A stretch of 53,428 bases of DNA from positions 825,001-878,428 of the forward strand of contig NZ_CP012403.1 of assembly GCF_001305595.1 (NCBI RefSeq), read 5' to 3'. Shown piece after piece: positions 7,496 through 16,912 of the stretch. The stretch comes from Azospirillum thiophilum (lineage in GTDB: Bacteria; Pseudomonadota; Alphaproteobacteria; Azospirillales; Azospirillaceae). The notes beneath the pieces are model-generated. The model saw only the letters and a list, made by a program, of their open reading frames with translations. It had not been told where the DNA came from and did not search any database. Made by a program: the position numbers and the translations under genes. Position 1 is the stretch's first letter. Every line of letters starts with the position of its first letter.

Positions 7496-8776
7496 CTATC
7501 CGCGGTTCAGCAGGAAGTCGACGCCGGCAGGGCGGCCCGGCAGGTCTAGTTGCGCCCGCACCGGTTCGCAGCGGCTGACGATCCGGCCGCGGCGCAGGAC
7601 GAACAGCCGGGCGGCGCGGGTGCGGATCGCCTCCACCGCGCTGCCGGCCTGCAGCACCACCAGATCGGCGTTGCAGCCGGGCTCCAGCCCGTAGCCGTCC
7701 AGGTGCAGCAGGCGGGCCGGATTGACCGTAACCGCGTCGAAGGCGGCCTTCATCCCATCCTGGCCGGTCATCTGGCCGACATGCAGGCCCATGTGCGCCA
7801 CCTCCAGCATGTCGCCGGAACCCAGCGGATACCAGGGATCCATCACGCAATCGTGGCCGAAGGCGACCGTCAGGCCGGCGGCCATCAGCTCCGGCACGCG
7901 GGTCATGCCGCGGCGCTTTGGGTAGCTGTCGTGGCGGCCCTGCAGGACGATGTTGATCAACGGGTTGGCGATCACCCCCAGCCGCGCCTCCGCCATCAGC
8001 GGGATCAGCTTGGAGACGTAGTAATTGTCCATGGAATGCATGGAGGTGAGGTGCGACCCCGTCACCCGCCCGTGCAGCCCCAGCCGCTGCGTCTCGTAGG
8101 CGAGCGTCTCGACATGGCGGGACAGCGGGTCGTCGGTCTCGTCGCAATGCATGTCGACCAGGAGGCCGCGTTCAGCCGCGATCTCGCACAGCAGGCGGAC
8201 CGACGCGGCGCCGTCGGCCATGGTGCGCTCGAAATGCGGGATGCCGCCGACCACGTCGACGCCCATGTCGAGCGCCCGCAGCAGCAGCTCCCCGGTGCCG
8301 GGGGAGCGCAGCACGCCGTCCTGCGGGAAGGCGACGAGCTGGAGGTCGAGATAGGGGGCGACCTGCTTCTTCACGTCCAGCAGCGCTTCCACCGCCAGCA
8401 GGCGCGGGTCACAGATGTCGACATGGCTGCGGATCGCCAGCAGGCCGCGCCCGACCGCCCAGTCGCAATAGGTCAGCGCCCGCTCGACGATGGCGTCCTG
8501 GACCAGTTGCGGCTTCAGCTCGCCCCACAGCGCGATGCCCTCCAGCAGCGTGCCGCTCTGGTTCACCCGCGGCAGGCCGTAGCTGAGCGTGCTGTCCATG
8601 TGGAAATGGGCATCGACGAAGGGCGGCGTCACCAGCCGGCCGGTGGCGTCGATCTCCGCCGCCGCCTCTCCCGCCAGACCGGCTTCGACCGCGGCGATGC
8701 GACCGTCGCTGATGCCGATGTCGATGCCGCCGCGGCCATCCGGCAGGGTGGCGCGGCGCAGGATCAGGTCGAACAT
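7496..8776 (-). CDS. codA: Cytosine deaminase / amidohydrolase
   Basis: 426 residues, usual for CodA-type amidohydrolases. It hydrolyses cytosine to uracil and ammonia in pyrimidine salvage. Metal and catalytic residues of the family are visible: DAHFH (55-59), H210 in MHCDETDD with E213, H242, and GHDCVMDPW with D309. The ATG at 8776 shares one base with the TGA of the upstream permease (TGATG), so it is translationally coupled to the BMP-type importer. That context fits nucleobase uptake followed by deamination. Related enzymes in this subgroup act on isocytosine, creatinine-like or other cyclic amidines, so the exact substrate is open. Confidence 0.88.
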   Translation of the reverse strand: MFDLILRRATLPDGRGGIDIGISDGRIAAVEAGLAGEAAAEIDATGRLVTPPFVDAHFHMDSTLSYGLPRVNQSGTLLEGIALWGELKPQLVQDAIVERALTYCDWAVGRGLLAIRSHVDICDPRLLAVEALLDVKKQVAPYLDLQLVAFPQDGVLRSPGTGELLLRALDMGVDVVGGIPHFERTMADGAASVRLLCEIAAERGLLVDMHCDETDDPLSRHVETLAYETQRLGLHGRVTGSHLTSMHSMDNYYVSKLIPLMAEARLGVIANPLINIVLQGRHDSYPKRRGMTRVPELMAAGLTVAFGHDCVMDPWYPLGSGDMLEVAHMGLHVGQMTGQDGMKAAFDAVTVNPARLLHLDGYGLEPGCNADLVVLQAGSAVEAIRTRAARLFVLRRGRIVSRCEPVRAQLDLPGRPAGVDFLLNRG

Positions 8777-9699
8777 CAGCGTTCTCCTTTGCGGTACGGA
8801 ATCATCAGGGCGCGCGGGTAGGAGGCCCGGCGGGCGACCAGCACCAGCGCCAGGATGCTGAGCAGATAGGGCATCATCAGGAACAGCTGGTAGGGCAGCA
8901 CGCCGCCGCTGGCCTGCTGGAGCCGCAATTGCAGCGCGTCGAACACCGCGAACAGCAGGGCGCCCAGCAGCGCCTTGCCCGGCCGCCAGGAGGCGAAGAC
9001 CACCAGCGCGATGCAGATCCAGCCGCGCCCGTTCACCATGTTGAAGAAGAAGGCGTTGAAGGCCGACAGGGTCAGGAAGGCGCCGGCCAGCGCCATCAGC
9101 GCGCTTCCCGCCATCACCGCGCCGATGCGGATGGCGGTGACGTTCAGCCCCTGCGCCTCGGCGGCGGCCGGATTCTCACCGACCATCCGCACCGCCAGCC
9201 CGGCCGGCGTGCGGTAGAGGACATAGGCGACCAACCCCACCAGCGCGAACGCCAGGTAAGTCAGCGGCGTCTGTGCCAGCGCGCCCGGCAGGTCCAGCGG
9301 CTGGAACGGCTGGATGGTCGGCGGCGTGCTGGCCTGCGGCAGGACGAGGCGGTAGATGAAATAGGACAGGCTGGTGCCCAGCAGGGTCACGCCGATGCCG
9401 GTCACATGCTGCGACAGGCCGAGCGGCACAGTCAGCGCCGCATGCAGCAGGCCGAGCAGCGCACCGCAGGCGGCGGCCACGACGAGTCCGGTCCACAGGC
9501 CGGCACCCTGGTAGACAGCCATCCAGCCGGCCATGGCGCCCAGCGTCATGATGCCTTCGATGCCGAGATTGAGAACGCCGGCCCGCTCGCACACCAGCTC
9601 GCCCAGCGTGCCCAGCACATAGGGGGTGGCGATGCGCAGCACCGCGGTCCAGAAGGCGGCCGACAGCAGGATGTCGAGCAGGATCGACAGGAAATCCAT
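8776..9699 (-). CDS. ABC importer permease, BMP/nucleoside type (NupQ-like)
   Basis: 307 residues, hydrophobic throughout with about 8-9 membrane segments. The stretch LVCERAGVLNLGIEGIMTLGAM near residue 40 is the signature of the second permease of nucleoside importers (YufQ/NupQ, RbsC superfamily). It forms the inner-membrane channel with the permease encoded at 9706. Spacing to that gene is 6 bp and to codA one shared base, so all are in one operon. Substrate is probably a purine or pyrimidine nucleoside or base, judged from codA. Confidence 0.9.
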   Translation of the reverse strand: MDFLSILLDILLSAAFWTAVLRIATPYVLGTLGELVCERAGVLNLGIEGIMTLGAMAGWMAVYQGAGLWTGLVVAAACGALLGLLHAALTVPLGLSQHVTGIGVTLLGTSLSYFIYRLVLPQASTPPTIQPFQPLDLPGALAQTPLTYLAFALVGLVAYVLYRTPAGLAVRMVGENPAAAEAQGLNVTAIRIGAVMAGSALMALAGAFLTLSAFNAFFFNMVNGRGWICIALVVFASWRPGKALLGALLFAVFDALQLRLQQASGGVLPYQLFLMMPYLLSILALVLVARRASYPRALMIPYRKGER

Positions 9700-9705
9700 G
9701 GTGCC

Positions 9706-10761
9706 TTACCCCCGCCGCAGCCGGTAGCGCGCCAGCAGCCCGGCGACCAGCATGCAGAGCAGGCTGGCGGCGACCAGGACGTCGGCGATGTAGTTGGGAA
9801 CCGGCATGGCGCGGCTCATGGCGTCGGCGCCGACGAAGATGCCGGCGATGAACAGCGCCGCGCCGACCACGCCGATGGGGTGCAACTGCGCCAGCATGGC
9901 GACGACGATGCCGCTGTAGCCGAAGCCCGGCGACAGGTCGAGCGTCAGGTAGCCCTTCAGCCCGCAGACCTCCGCCGCCCCGGCCAGCCCGGCCAGCCCG
10001 CCCGACAGCAGCGCGGTGCGCAGCATGATCCGGTTCACCGGCATGCCGGCGAAGGCGGCGGCGCGCGGGTTGGCGCCGACCGCGCGGTTCTCGTAGCCCC
10101 AGACGGTCCGGCTGTCGATCAGCCACAGCAGCACCGACAGGCCGAGCGCGATGGCCAGCCCGGCATGCAGGCGGGTGCGCTCCACCAGCTTGGGCAGCTC
10201 CGCCGCCTCGACGATCGGGGCCGATTGCGGCCAGCCCATGCCCATCGGGTCTTTCAAGGCCCCTTCCAGCAGCATCGATACCAGCAGCAGCACGACGAAG
10301 TTCAGCAGCAGGGTCGTCACCACCTCGTCGACGCCGAAGCGGACCTTCAGCACCGCGGGGCCGAGCAGGGTGGCGCCGCCCGCCGCCATGCCGGCGATCA
10401 TCACGACCGGGATCAGCGCCCAGCCCGGCAGGTCGAGCATGCCGCCGCCCACCACCACGGCGGCCAGCGCGCCCATGTAGAGCTGTCCTTCCGCCCCGAT
10501 GTTCCACAGCTTGGTGCGGAAGGCGACGGCGGCGGCGAGGCCGGTCAGGATCAGCGGGGTGGCGCGGGTCAGCGTTTCGGTCAGGGCGAAGCGGGAGCCG
10601 ACTGCGCCCTCGAACAGCAGGCCATAGGCGCGCAGCACCGGCGCACCGGTCCAGGCGACCAGCAGGGCGCACAGCGCCAGCGCTGCGACGACGGCGCCGA
10701 CCGGCGCCAGCAGCCGCAGGGCGAGGGGGATGTCGGTGCGCGGTTCAAGCCGCATTGCCAT
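9706..10761 (-). CDS. ABC importer permease, BMP/nucleoside type (NupP-like)
   Basis: 351 residues with about 9-10 membrane segments. Family traits: TLTRATPLILTGLAAAVAFRTKLWNIGAEGQ (residues ~63-95), the conserved G-AEGQ segment of YufP/NupP permeases, and the later GYSGIVVAMLAQLHP. Its start overlaps the end of the ATPase gene by 17 bp, indicating coupling. It pairs with the 307-residue permease to form a heterodimeric channel. Confidence 0.9.
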   Translation of the reverse strand: MAMRLEPRTDIPLALRLLAPVGAVVAALALCALLVAWTGAPVLRAYGLLFEGAVGSRFALTETLTRATPLILTGLAAAVAFRTKLWNIGAEGQLYMGALAAVVVGGGMLDLPGWALIPVVMIAGMAAGGATLLGPAVLKVRFGVDEVVTTLLLNFVVLLLVSMLLEGALKDPMGMGWPQSAPIVEAAELPKLVERTRLHAGLAIALGLSVLLWLIDSRTVWGYENRAVGANPRAAAFAGMPVNRIMLRTALLSGGLAGLAGAAEVCGLKGYLTLDLSPGFGYSGIVVAMLAQLHPIGVVGAALFIAGIFVGADAMSRAMPVPNYIADVLVAASLLCMLVAGLLARYRLRRG

Positions 10762-12325
10762 TCTCCCCTTGGGTTTCCGGCAGGATGTCGCCCAATATGT
10801 CCCAATGCCCGGCCATCAGCAGGCCGAGCTGGCTGACCGACACCCGGTCATGCGGCAGCGGCGGGGTCAGCCGCCCGTGATAGGCGACGGCGACGCAGTC
10901 GGCCAGCGCCAGGATCTCGTCGAGATCCTCGGAGATCAGCAGCACGCCGGCGCCGGCGGCGCGGGCGTCGAGCAGCCGGCTGTGGACGTAGGACACGGCC
11001 CCGATGTCGAGCCCGCGCGTCGGCTGGCTGGCCAGGATCAGGTCCGGGCCATGGGCCAGCGTGCGGCCCAGGATCAGCTTCTGCATGTTGCCGCCCGACA
11101 GCAGCTGCGTTCGGGCGTCGGGGCCGGGGCAGCGGACGTCGAATTCCTCGATCACCTGGCGGGCGTAGCTGCGCGCCGCGCCGCGCCGAAGCACGCCGAA
11201 GCGCGAGAAGGCCGGGTCATGGTAACGCTCGGCGATCAGGTTCTCCCACACCGCCATGGCGCCGACGAGGCCGGCGCTGTGCCGGTCTTCCGGGATGCGG
11301 GCGACGCCGCGGCGAACCATGCCGGCCGGGTCGGCGTGGTCCACCACGCTGCCTTTCAGCGAAAGCCGGCCGGAGTCGGGGCGGATCAGGCCGCTGACCA
11401 GCTCGGCCAGCGCGGTCTGGCCGTTGCCGGACACCCCCGCGATGCCTACCACCTGATGGCGCCGCACCGTCAGGTCTGCCCCGTCGAGCAGCGGGCGGCC
11501 ATGGCCGGAGGCGACGGTGACGCCTGCCAGCTCCAGCACCGGTTCGCCGGGGGCGAGCGGGGTGGGGGAGGGCGGCTTGACGCTGCGGCCGACCATCAGC
11601 TCGGCCAGCTTCGCCCGGTCGGTCGAGGCGGTTGGGTGGGTGGCGACCAGCTTGCCGGCGCGCAGCACGGCGACGGTGTCGCTGGCGGCGAACACCTCGT
11701 TCATCTTGTGGCTGATGAAGACGACGGCCAGCCCGTCGGCGGTCAGCCGGCGCAGCGTGTCGAACAGCCCGGCCGATTCCTGCGGCGTCAGCACCGCGGT
11801 CGGCTCGTCCAGGATCAGGATGCGGGCGTCGCGGTAGAGCGCCTTCAGGATCTCCACCCGCTGGCGCTCGCCGACCGACAGGTCGCCGACAAGTGCGTCC
11901 GGCCGCACCTCCAGCCCGAAGCGCTGCGACAGGTCGAGCAGCCGGCGCCGGGCGGCGCCGCGGTCGGACCACAGGCGCCACAGCGGCTCGGTCCCCACCG
12001 CGACATTGTCCAGCACCGACAGGTTGTCGGCCAGGGTGAAATGCTGGTGGACCATGCCGATGCCGGCCTCCAGCGCGGCACGGGGCGAGCCCGGCGGCAG
12101 GGGGCGGCCGAACGCCTCGATGCTGCCCTCGTCGGCGACATAATGGCCGAAGAGGATGTTCATCAAGGTGGTCTTGCCGGCGCCGTTCTCGCCCAGCAGC
12201 GCCAGCACCTCGCCGGCGCGGAGCGTCAGCGAGATGCCGTCGTTGGCGAGCAGCGGGCCGAACCGCTTGGAAATGCCGGCGAGCCGGAGGACGACCTCCG
12301 GCCCGCCTTTCAACGAGGATGGCAT
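10745..12325 (-). CDS. ABC importer ATPase with two nucleotide-binding domains (NupO-like)
   Basis: 526 residues from ATG 12325. A GTG at 12346 overlaps the stop of the binding-protein gene (GTGA) and would add seven residues; either may be used. Domain 1 (residues ~10-250) has Walker A GENGAGKTT (45-53), LSVGERQRVEIL and ILILDEPTAVL. Domain 2 (~265-510) has a degenerate Walker A (SGNGQTALAEL), LSGGNMQKLILGR and a degenerate Walker B (LILASQPTRGLD), the usual asymmetry of RbsA/YufO-type fused ATPases. It energises the two downstream permeases. Confidence 0.92.
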   Translation of the reverse strand: MPSSLKGGPEVVLRLAGISKRFGPLLANDGISLTLRAGEVLALLGENGAGKTTLMNILFGHYVADEGSIEAFGRPLPPGSPRAALEAGIGMVHQHFTLADNLSVLDNVAVGTEPLWRLWSDRGAARRRLLDLSQRFGLEVRPDALVGDLSVGERQRVEILKALYRDARILILDEPTAVLTPQESAGLFDTLRRLTADGLAVVFISHKMNEVFAASDTVAVLRAGKLVATHPTASTDRAKLAELMVGRSVKPPSPTPLAPGEPVLELAGVTVASGHGRPLLDGADLTVRRHQVVGIAGVSGNGQTALAELVSGLIRPDSGRLSLKGSVVDHADPAGMVRRGVARIPEDRHSAGLVGAMAVWENLIAERYHDPAFSRFGVLRRGAARSYARQVIEEFDVRCPGPDARTQLLSGGNMQKLILGRTLAHGPDLILASQPTRGLDIGAVSYVHSRLLDARAAGAGVLLISEDLDEILALADCVAVAYHGRLTPPLPHDRVSVSQLGLLMAGHWDILGDILPETQGENGNAA

Positions 12326-12342
12326 GGAAAGGGGCGATCCCG

Positions 12343-13386
12343 TCACATCGTCGACTTCGGCTCGGCGTCGTTGACCTTCACGGTGAACTTGCCGTCGCGG
12401 ATCTGCTGCTCGCGCTCCTTCACCTTGGCCTTGACCGCGTCCGGGACCTTGGACTCGAAGGTGCCGAGCGGGGCGAGGCTGGAGCCCTTGTTGGTCATCA
12501 TGCTGTAGGGGCCGTAATCCTCGGCCTTGTAGCTGCCGGCCTTCACCGCGGCGATGGCGCGCTCCACCGACGGCTCCATGTGCCACAGCGCGCTGGCGAC
12601 CACGGTGTCGGGATATTGCGGCTGGGTGTCGATGACGTTGCCGATGGCGAGCACCTTGCGCTCCTTGGCGGCATCCGACACGCCGAAGCGCTCGGCATAC
12701 ATCACGTCGGCGCCGCGGTCGATCATGGCGAAGGCGGCTTCCTTGGCCTTGGGCGGATCGAACCAGGAGCCGATGAAGCTGACGGAGAACTTGACCTGCG
12801 GGTTGACTTCCTTGGCGCCTTCCATGAAGGCGTTCATCAGGCGGTTGACCTCGGGGATCGGATAGCCGCCGACCATGCCGATCACGTTCGACCTGGTCAT
12901 GCCGCCGGCGATCATCCCGCTCAGGTAGGCCGGTTCCTGGATGTAGTTGTCGAAGACCGAGAAGTTCGGCTCCTGCGGCTTGAAGCTGGAGCCCATGACG
13001 AAGGCGGTCTTCGGATAGTCCTTGGCGACGGCGCGGGCGGCGCGCTCCACCCCGAACACCTCGCCGAAGACCAGCTGCTGGCCGGCTTCGGCATATTGGC
13101 GCATCACGCGCTCATAGTCGGTGTTGGCGACCGACTCGGCCCAGACATACTCGATCTCGCCACGGTCGGCGGCGGCCTTCAGCGCGACATGGATGCGGCT
13201 GACCCACTGCTGCTCGATCGGAACGGTGTAGATGCCGGCGACCTTCACCTTGCCCTGTGCCTGTGCCGGCAGGGAGCCGCCGGCAGCCGCCGCGAATGCG
13301 ACCGCGGCGACGCCGCACAGCACCGCACGGCGCGTCATTCCCCAGGCCGTCATCGCCCGATCCCCCATCCCCCGAACCGACATCAT
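12343..13386 (-). CDS. BMP-family ABC transporter substrate-binding protein
   Basis: 347 residues. A signal sequence including a twin Arg (MTRRAVLCGVAAVAFAAAAG, ending LPAQAQG at ~45) precedes a Bmp/PnrA-like domain: KVKVAGIYTVPIEQQWVSRI, VFGEVFGVERAA, GMIAGGMTRSNVIGMVGGYPIPEV, VMYAERFGVSDAAKERKVLAIG. It captures the substrate in the periplasm for the downstream importer. The start is ATGATG with AAGGGG upstream; initiation at either codon, or at later Met residues before the twin Arg, is possible. First gene of the operon ending with codA. BMP proteins bind nucleosides or related compounds; a base or nucleoside is inferred. Confidence 0.92.
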   Translation of the reverse strand: MMSVRGMGDRAMTAWGMTRRAVLCGVAAVAFAAAAGGSLPAQAQGKVKVAGIYTVPIEQQWVSRIHVALKAAADRGEIEYVWAESVANTDYERVMRQYAEAGQQLVFGEVFGVERAARAVAKDYPKTAFVMGSSFKPQEPNFSVFDNYIQEPAYLSGMIAGGMTRSNVIGMVGGYPIPEVNRLMNAFMEGAKEVNPQVKFSVSFIGSWFDPPKAKEAAFAMIDRGADVMYAERFGVSDAAKERKVLAIGNVIDTQPQYPDTVVASALWHMEPSVERAIAAVKAGSYKAEDYGPYSMMTNKGSSLAPLGTFESKVPDAVKAKVKEREQQIRDGKFTVKVNDAEPKSTM

Positions 13387-13671
13387 GAGTCCCCTTCGTC
13401 ACTGAGTATCGTTGGCTTCATATCGCTGGCTGCCCGTCGCCGGCAGCAGGGCGGCTGTCCCGCCGGTGCCATGAATACGCGGGAATGCCCCGGTAAATCC
13501 ATGGATCCCTTGCGGGCCGAGCATTCAAATGCAACGGAAATGCCATTGGCCGAAGCCGCCGCCCGCCTCGCTGGCGCTGCGCTCCGGCCGGTCAGGATGC
13601 TGGCATGTGACCGAAAAAAGGGCAACGCTTCTTGGCGGTTTGGTCAAGATCCCGGCGCATCGCCCGATGCC

Positions 13672-13842
13672 TCACGATGCGCCGTCCCGTTGCCCCGCGC
13701 GCTTCCCGGCATTTCCCCGGCAGCGGTCGGAGCAGTATTTCACCTGATCCCACACCCGTTCCCATTTTTTCCGCCAGGTGAAAGGACGGTTGCAGACCGG
13801 ACAGGTCTTGGCGGGGAGGTCGGCCTTCCTGACTCCCTTCAT
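13672..13842 (-). CDS. DUF2256 small zinc-ribbon-like protein
   Basis: 56 residues: starts MKGVRKADLPAKTCPVCNRP and continues through FTWRKKWERVW to VKYCSDRCR. Two CxxC-type pairs (CPVC at 14-17, C-SDR-C at ~42-46) and the FxWRKKW motif are the hallmarks of DUF2256, a small family often found near cryptochrome/photolyase-type genes but present widely. It probably binds one zinc ion. It starts 18 bp after the stop of the IclR gene on the same strand, so it may be cotranscribed. Function unknown; GGAAGG-type ribosome binding site not evident. Confidence 0.85.
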   Translation of the reverse strand: MKGVRKADLPAKTCPVCNRPFTWRKKWERVWDQVKYCSDRCRGNAGKRAGQRDGAS

Positions 13843-13860
13843 CGCACGACGCCTACGTCG

Positions 13861-14721
13861 CTATGCCGAACCGCTGCCCAGCACCGCCGCCGGACGGCGC
13901 AGCACCGGATCGAAGGGGTTCAACTGACGGCTGATGGCGGCCGATTCGCGCTTCAGGATGTCGACCACCACCGGCAGCCTCTCCTCGTTCAGCCTTTCGC
14001 TGATGGTACCGACGCTGAGCGCCGCCACGGCATGGCCGTCGCGGTCGAGCACCGGCACCGCCACGCCCGACATGCCCGGCAGCAGGCCGGTGGAGCGGCT
14101 GGCATATCCCAAATCCCGCACCCGCGCGATCTCCGTGCGCAGATAGACCTCGTCTATGATGCCGACGCCCTGCATGCGCGGCAGGTTGAAGCGGATCACC
14201 TCCTCCCGCTCCTCCGCATGCAGGTAGGCGAGGATGGCGAGGCTGCCCTGGCCGACGCCCAGCGTCACCCGGCCGCCGATGTCGCCGGTGAAGGAGCGGA
14301 TGGGGAAGGGCCCCTCGCTGCGGTCCAGGCACACCGCGTCGAAGCCGCTGCGCACCAGCAGGAAGATGGTGTCGCGCAGGGTCGCCGACAGCCGCAGTAG
14401 GATCGGTCGGCAGATGTCGCGCAGGTTGTTCGGGTTGCCGGCCTGCGCCGCCAGACCGAACAGGTCGATGCCAAGGCGGTAGCGCTTGGTCGCCTTGTCC
14501 GGCTCCGCCATGCCTTCCTCGACCAGGATCTTCAGCAGTCGGTGGACGGTCGGCGGGGTCAGGTCCAGCGCGCGGGCGATGTCGGTCAGCCGCGCGCCCG
14601 TCTCGTTGGCCGAGGCCAGCAGGCGCAGGATCGCCAGCCCGCGCTGCAGGCTGGACTTTGCCCCCGCCTCGTCGCTGGTGGCAGGTCCGCTGCCCTTGCT
14701 GGGAGTGGCATCGGCGCTCAT
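13861..14721 (-). CDS. IclR-family transcriptional regulator
   Basis: 286 residues. The winged helix-turn-helix spans ~24-85 (LQRGLAILRLLASANETGARLTDIA..., PPTVHRLLKILVEEG) and the IclR effector domain ~100-265 (GPFPIRSFTGDIGGRVTLGVGQGSLAILA, YASRSTGLLPGMSGVAVPV). It diverges from the ABC transporter/oxidase operon beginning at 14885 and is the obvious candidate regulator of it. The 163-bp space between them holds short palindromes that may be its operator. Ligand unknown. Confidence 0.93.
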   Translation of the reverse strand: MSADATPSKGSGPATSDEAGAKSSLQRGLAILRLLASANETGARLTDIARALDLTPPTVHRLLKILVEEGMAEPDKATKRYRLGIDLFGLAAQAGNPNNLRDICRPILLRLSATLRDTIFLLVRSGFDAVCLDRSEGPFPIRSFTGDIGGRVTLGVGQGSLAILAYLHAEEREEVIRFNLPRMQGVGIIDEVYLRTEIARVRDLGYASRSTGLLPGMSGVAVPVLDRDGHAVAALSVGTISERLNEERLPVVVDILKRESAAISRQLNPFDPVLRRPAAVLGSGSA

Positions 14722-14766
14722 GGTCCGGCTCCGTCAGAAAATCGGTGATGTTGGCTGCCCCATCTA

Positions 14767-14793
14767 TTCCGTATATCGGAAGCTTTTGCAAAA
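14767..14793. promoter_or_regulatory. Candidate IclR operator region
   Basis: In the divergent IclR/ABC intergenic region, TTCCG (14767-14771) and CGGAA (14777-14781) form an inverted repeat with a 5-bp centre, followed at once by the perfect 10-bp palindrome TTTTGCAAAA (14784-14793). This is the most AT-rich and symmetrical part of the gap and a reasonable IclR binding site, but no consensus was tested. Confidence 0.4.
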
Positions 14794-14884
14794 TCTTTTC
14801 TGCTGACGGAAAAAGCGGATTGACGCCACCGGGGGTCCGGCTGAACCATCGGGGCATACAGGTGAGGCCCGAAATCGAGGCCAA

Positions 14885-16003
14885 ATGTCGCAAGAGGGAG
14901 AATTCCCCGTGTCGTTCCTCGAATTGAAAAACATCACAAAGCGTTACGGTCCGCTGACCGCGGTCGGCGACGTCTCGCTTTCGGTGGAAAAGGGGGAGTT
15001 CGTCTCGCTGCTGGGGCCTTCCGGCTGCGGCAAGACCACGACCCTGCAGATGATCGCCGGCTTCGTCGAGCCGTCGGCCGGAACCATCCGGCTGGACGGG
15101 CGCGACATCACCCGCGCCAAGGCCAACAGCCGCGGGCTGGGCATCGTCTTCCAGAGCTACGCGCTGTTCCCGCACATGACGGTGTTCGACAACGTCAGCT
15201 TCGGGCTGGAGATGCAGCGCGTGCCGAAGGGCGAGCGCAAGCCGCGGGTGGAGGAGGCGTTGTCGCTGGTCCACCTCTCCCCCTACGCCAAGCGCTATCC
15301 GCGCGAATTGTCGGGCGGCCAGCGGCAGCGCGTGGCGCTGGCGCGCGCCCTGGTGATCCGTCCGCCGGTGCTGCTGCTGGACGAGCCGCTGTCGAATCTT
15401 GACGCCAAGCTGCGCGAGGCGATGCAGTTCGAGCTGCGCGAGATCCAGCGCAAGGTCGGCACCACCACCGTCATGGTCACCCACGACCAGGCGGAGGCCT
15501 TCTCCATCAGCGACCGCGTGGTGGTGATGGAGGCCGGGCACATCACCCAGATCGACCAGCCCTATCGCATCTACGAACATCCGGAGACGGAGTTCATCTC
15601 CCGCTTCGTCGGCAAGACCAACCTGCTGCCAGGCACGGTGATCGCCGCGACCGGCGCGGGCGCCACGGTGTCGCTCGCCGGGATCGCCGTGCCGGTTGAG
15701 ACCGCCGGCCTGTCGGTGGGCGAGACGGCGACCCTGTGCATCCGGCCGGAGAAGCTGCACCTGACGGCTCCGTCGCAAGGGCTGCTGACCGGCCGCGTCG
15801 CCGACCGCTTCTTCCTGGGTAGCCAGTGGCTCTACCACATCGACGGGCCGCTCGGCACGCTGATGGTGGTGACGCCGAACGACGGCTCGGTCCCGGCGGA
15901 GCAGGGGGCGCCGGTCGGGCTGAACTGGTCGCCGTCGGTGGTGCGCGTCCATCGCGGCGCCATGGCCGAGGCGCCCGACGTCGCGCTGGAGGTGGCGGGA
16001 TGA
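14885..16003 (+). CDS. ABC transporter ATPase, spermidine/putrescine type (PotA-like)
   Basis: 372 residues. Walker A GPSGCGKTT (44-52), Q-loop FQSYALFPHMT, signature LSGGQRQRVALARAL, Walker B VLLLDEPLSNLD, H-loop VTHDQAEAF and a C-terminal TOBE-like regulatory domain (~245-360) identify the MalK/PotA group. A GTG at 14909 with GGGAGA upstream is an alternative start that would remove eight residues. Its TGA overlaps the ATG of the first permease (ATGA). It powers the importer formed with the next two genes and the binding protein at 20609. Confidence 0.93.
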   Translation: MSQEGEFPVSFLELKNITKRYGPLTAVGDVSLSVEKGEFVSLLGPSGCGKTTTLQMIAGFVEPSAGTIRLDGRDITRAKANSRGLGIVFQSYALFPHMTVFDNVSFGLEMQRVPKGERKPRVEEALSLVHLSPYAKRYPRELSGGQRQRVALARALVIRPPVLLLDEPLSNLDAKLREAMQFELREIQRKVGTTTVMVTHDQAEAFSISDRVVVMEAGHITQIDQPYRIYEHPETEFISRFVGKTNLLPGTVIAATGAGATVSLAGIAVPVETAGLSVGETATLCIRPEKLHLTAPSQGLLTGRVADRFFLGSQWLYHIDGPLGTLMVVTPNDGSVPAEQGAPVGLNWSPSVVRVHRGAMAEAPDVALEVAG

Positions 16004-16905
16004 GCGCTTCCCCCGACACCGTGGCGCCCGATACCGCGGCGCCCGACGCGCCCGAACGCCGTGTCCGCTCTGCCCCGCTGCTGCTGTCGGCGCCGGCGGC
16101 GCTGCTGTTCGCGGCCCTGGTGCTGACGCCGCTGTTCCTGACGGCGCTGCTGTCCTTCAACCAGTTCGAGTATGCGACCGGCCGCACCGGCGGCTTCACG
16201 CTGGAGCATTACCTGTCGGTGCTGACCGACGAGTATTACCTGGAAATCTTCCTGCGCACCTTCCGGATCTCGGCGCTGGCGACCGCCATCTGCGTGGTGA
16301 TCGGCGTGCCGGAGGCCTACATCCTCAGCCGCATGGGCAATCCCTGGCGCTCGGTCTTCCTGCTGGTGATCCTGGCGCCGCTGCTGGTGTCGGTCGTCGT
16401 GCGCGCCTTCGGCTGGAGCATGCTGCTGGGCCCGGAAGGTCCGGTGAACGGGGCTCTGATGGCGTTCGGCTTCGGCCGCATGCGGCTTCTCTACACCGAG
16501 GGCACGGTGATCGTGGCGCTGGTCCACGTCATGCTGCCCTTCATGGTCATTCCGGTCTGGACCTCGCTGCAGAAGCTGGATCCGGCGGTGGAGCAGGCGG
16601 CGCTGTCCTTCGGCGCCTCGCGCGCCACGGCCATCGTCCGGGTGGTGGCGCCGCAGATCCTGCCCGGCATCCTGTCGGGAAGCCTGATCGTCTTCGGCCT
16701 CAGCGCCAGCGCCTTCGCCATTCCCGGCCTGCTCGGCGGACGGCGGCTGAAGATGGTCGCGACCATCGTCTACGACCAGTATCTTAGCGACCTGAACTGG
16801 CCGATGGGCGCCGCCGTCGCCGTGCTGTTGCTGGCCGCGAACCTGATCATCATGCTGACCTATCACCGCGTGGTGGAAGGTCATTACCGCCGCCGGCTGG
16901 GGTGA
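16000..16905 (+). CDS. ABC transporter permease (PotB-like)
   Basis: 301 residues; start fixed by the ATGA overlap with the ATPase gene. After an Asp/Pro-rich cytoplasmic tail there are about six membrane helices. The conserved cytoplasmic EAA loop is EQAALSFGASRATAIVRVVAPQILPG (~205-230). Typical first permease of spermidine/putrescine-type importers. Seven bp separate it from the second permease. Confidence 0.92.
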   Translation: MSASPDTVAPDTAAPDAPERRVRSAPLLLSAPAALLFAALVLTPLFLTALLSFNQFEYATGRTGGFTLEHYLSVLTDEYYLEIFLRTFRISALATAICVVIGVPEAYILSRMGNPWRSVFLLVILAPLLVSVVVRAFGWSMLLGPEGPVNGALMAFGFGRMRLLYTEGTVIVALVHVMLPFMVIPVWTSLQKLDPAVEQAALSFGASRATAIVRVVAPQILPGILSGSLIVFGLSASAFAIPGLLGGRRLKMVATIVYDQYLSDLNWPMGAAVAVLLLAANLIIMLTYHRVVEGHYRRRLG

Positions 16906-16912
16906 GGACGCC

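Noticed and set aside
8929..10836. 635-codon plus-strand open frame
   Set aside because: Antisense of two ABC permease genes; composition rich in His, Gln, Arg and Asp typical of reverse-frame artefacts.
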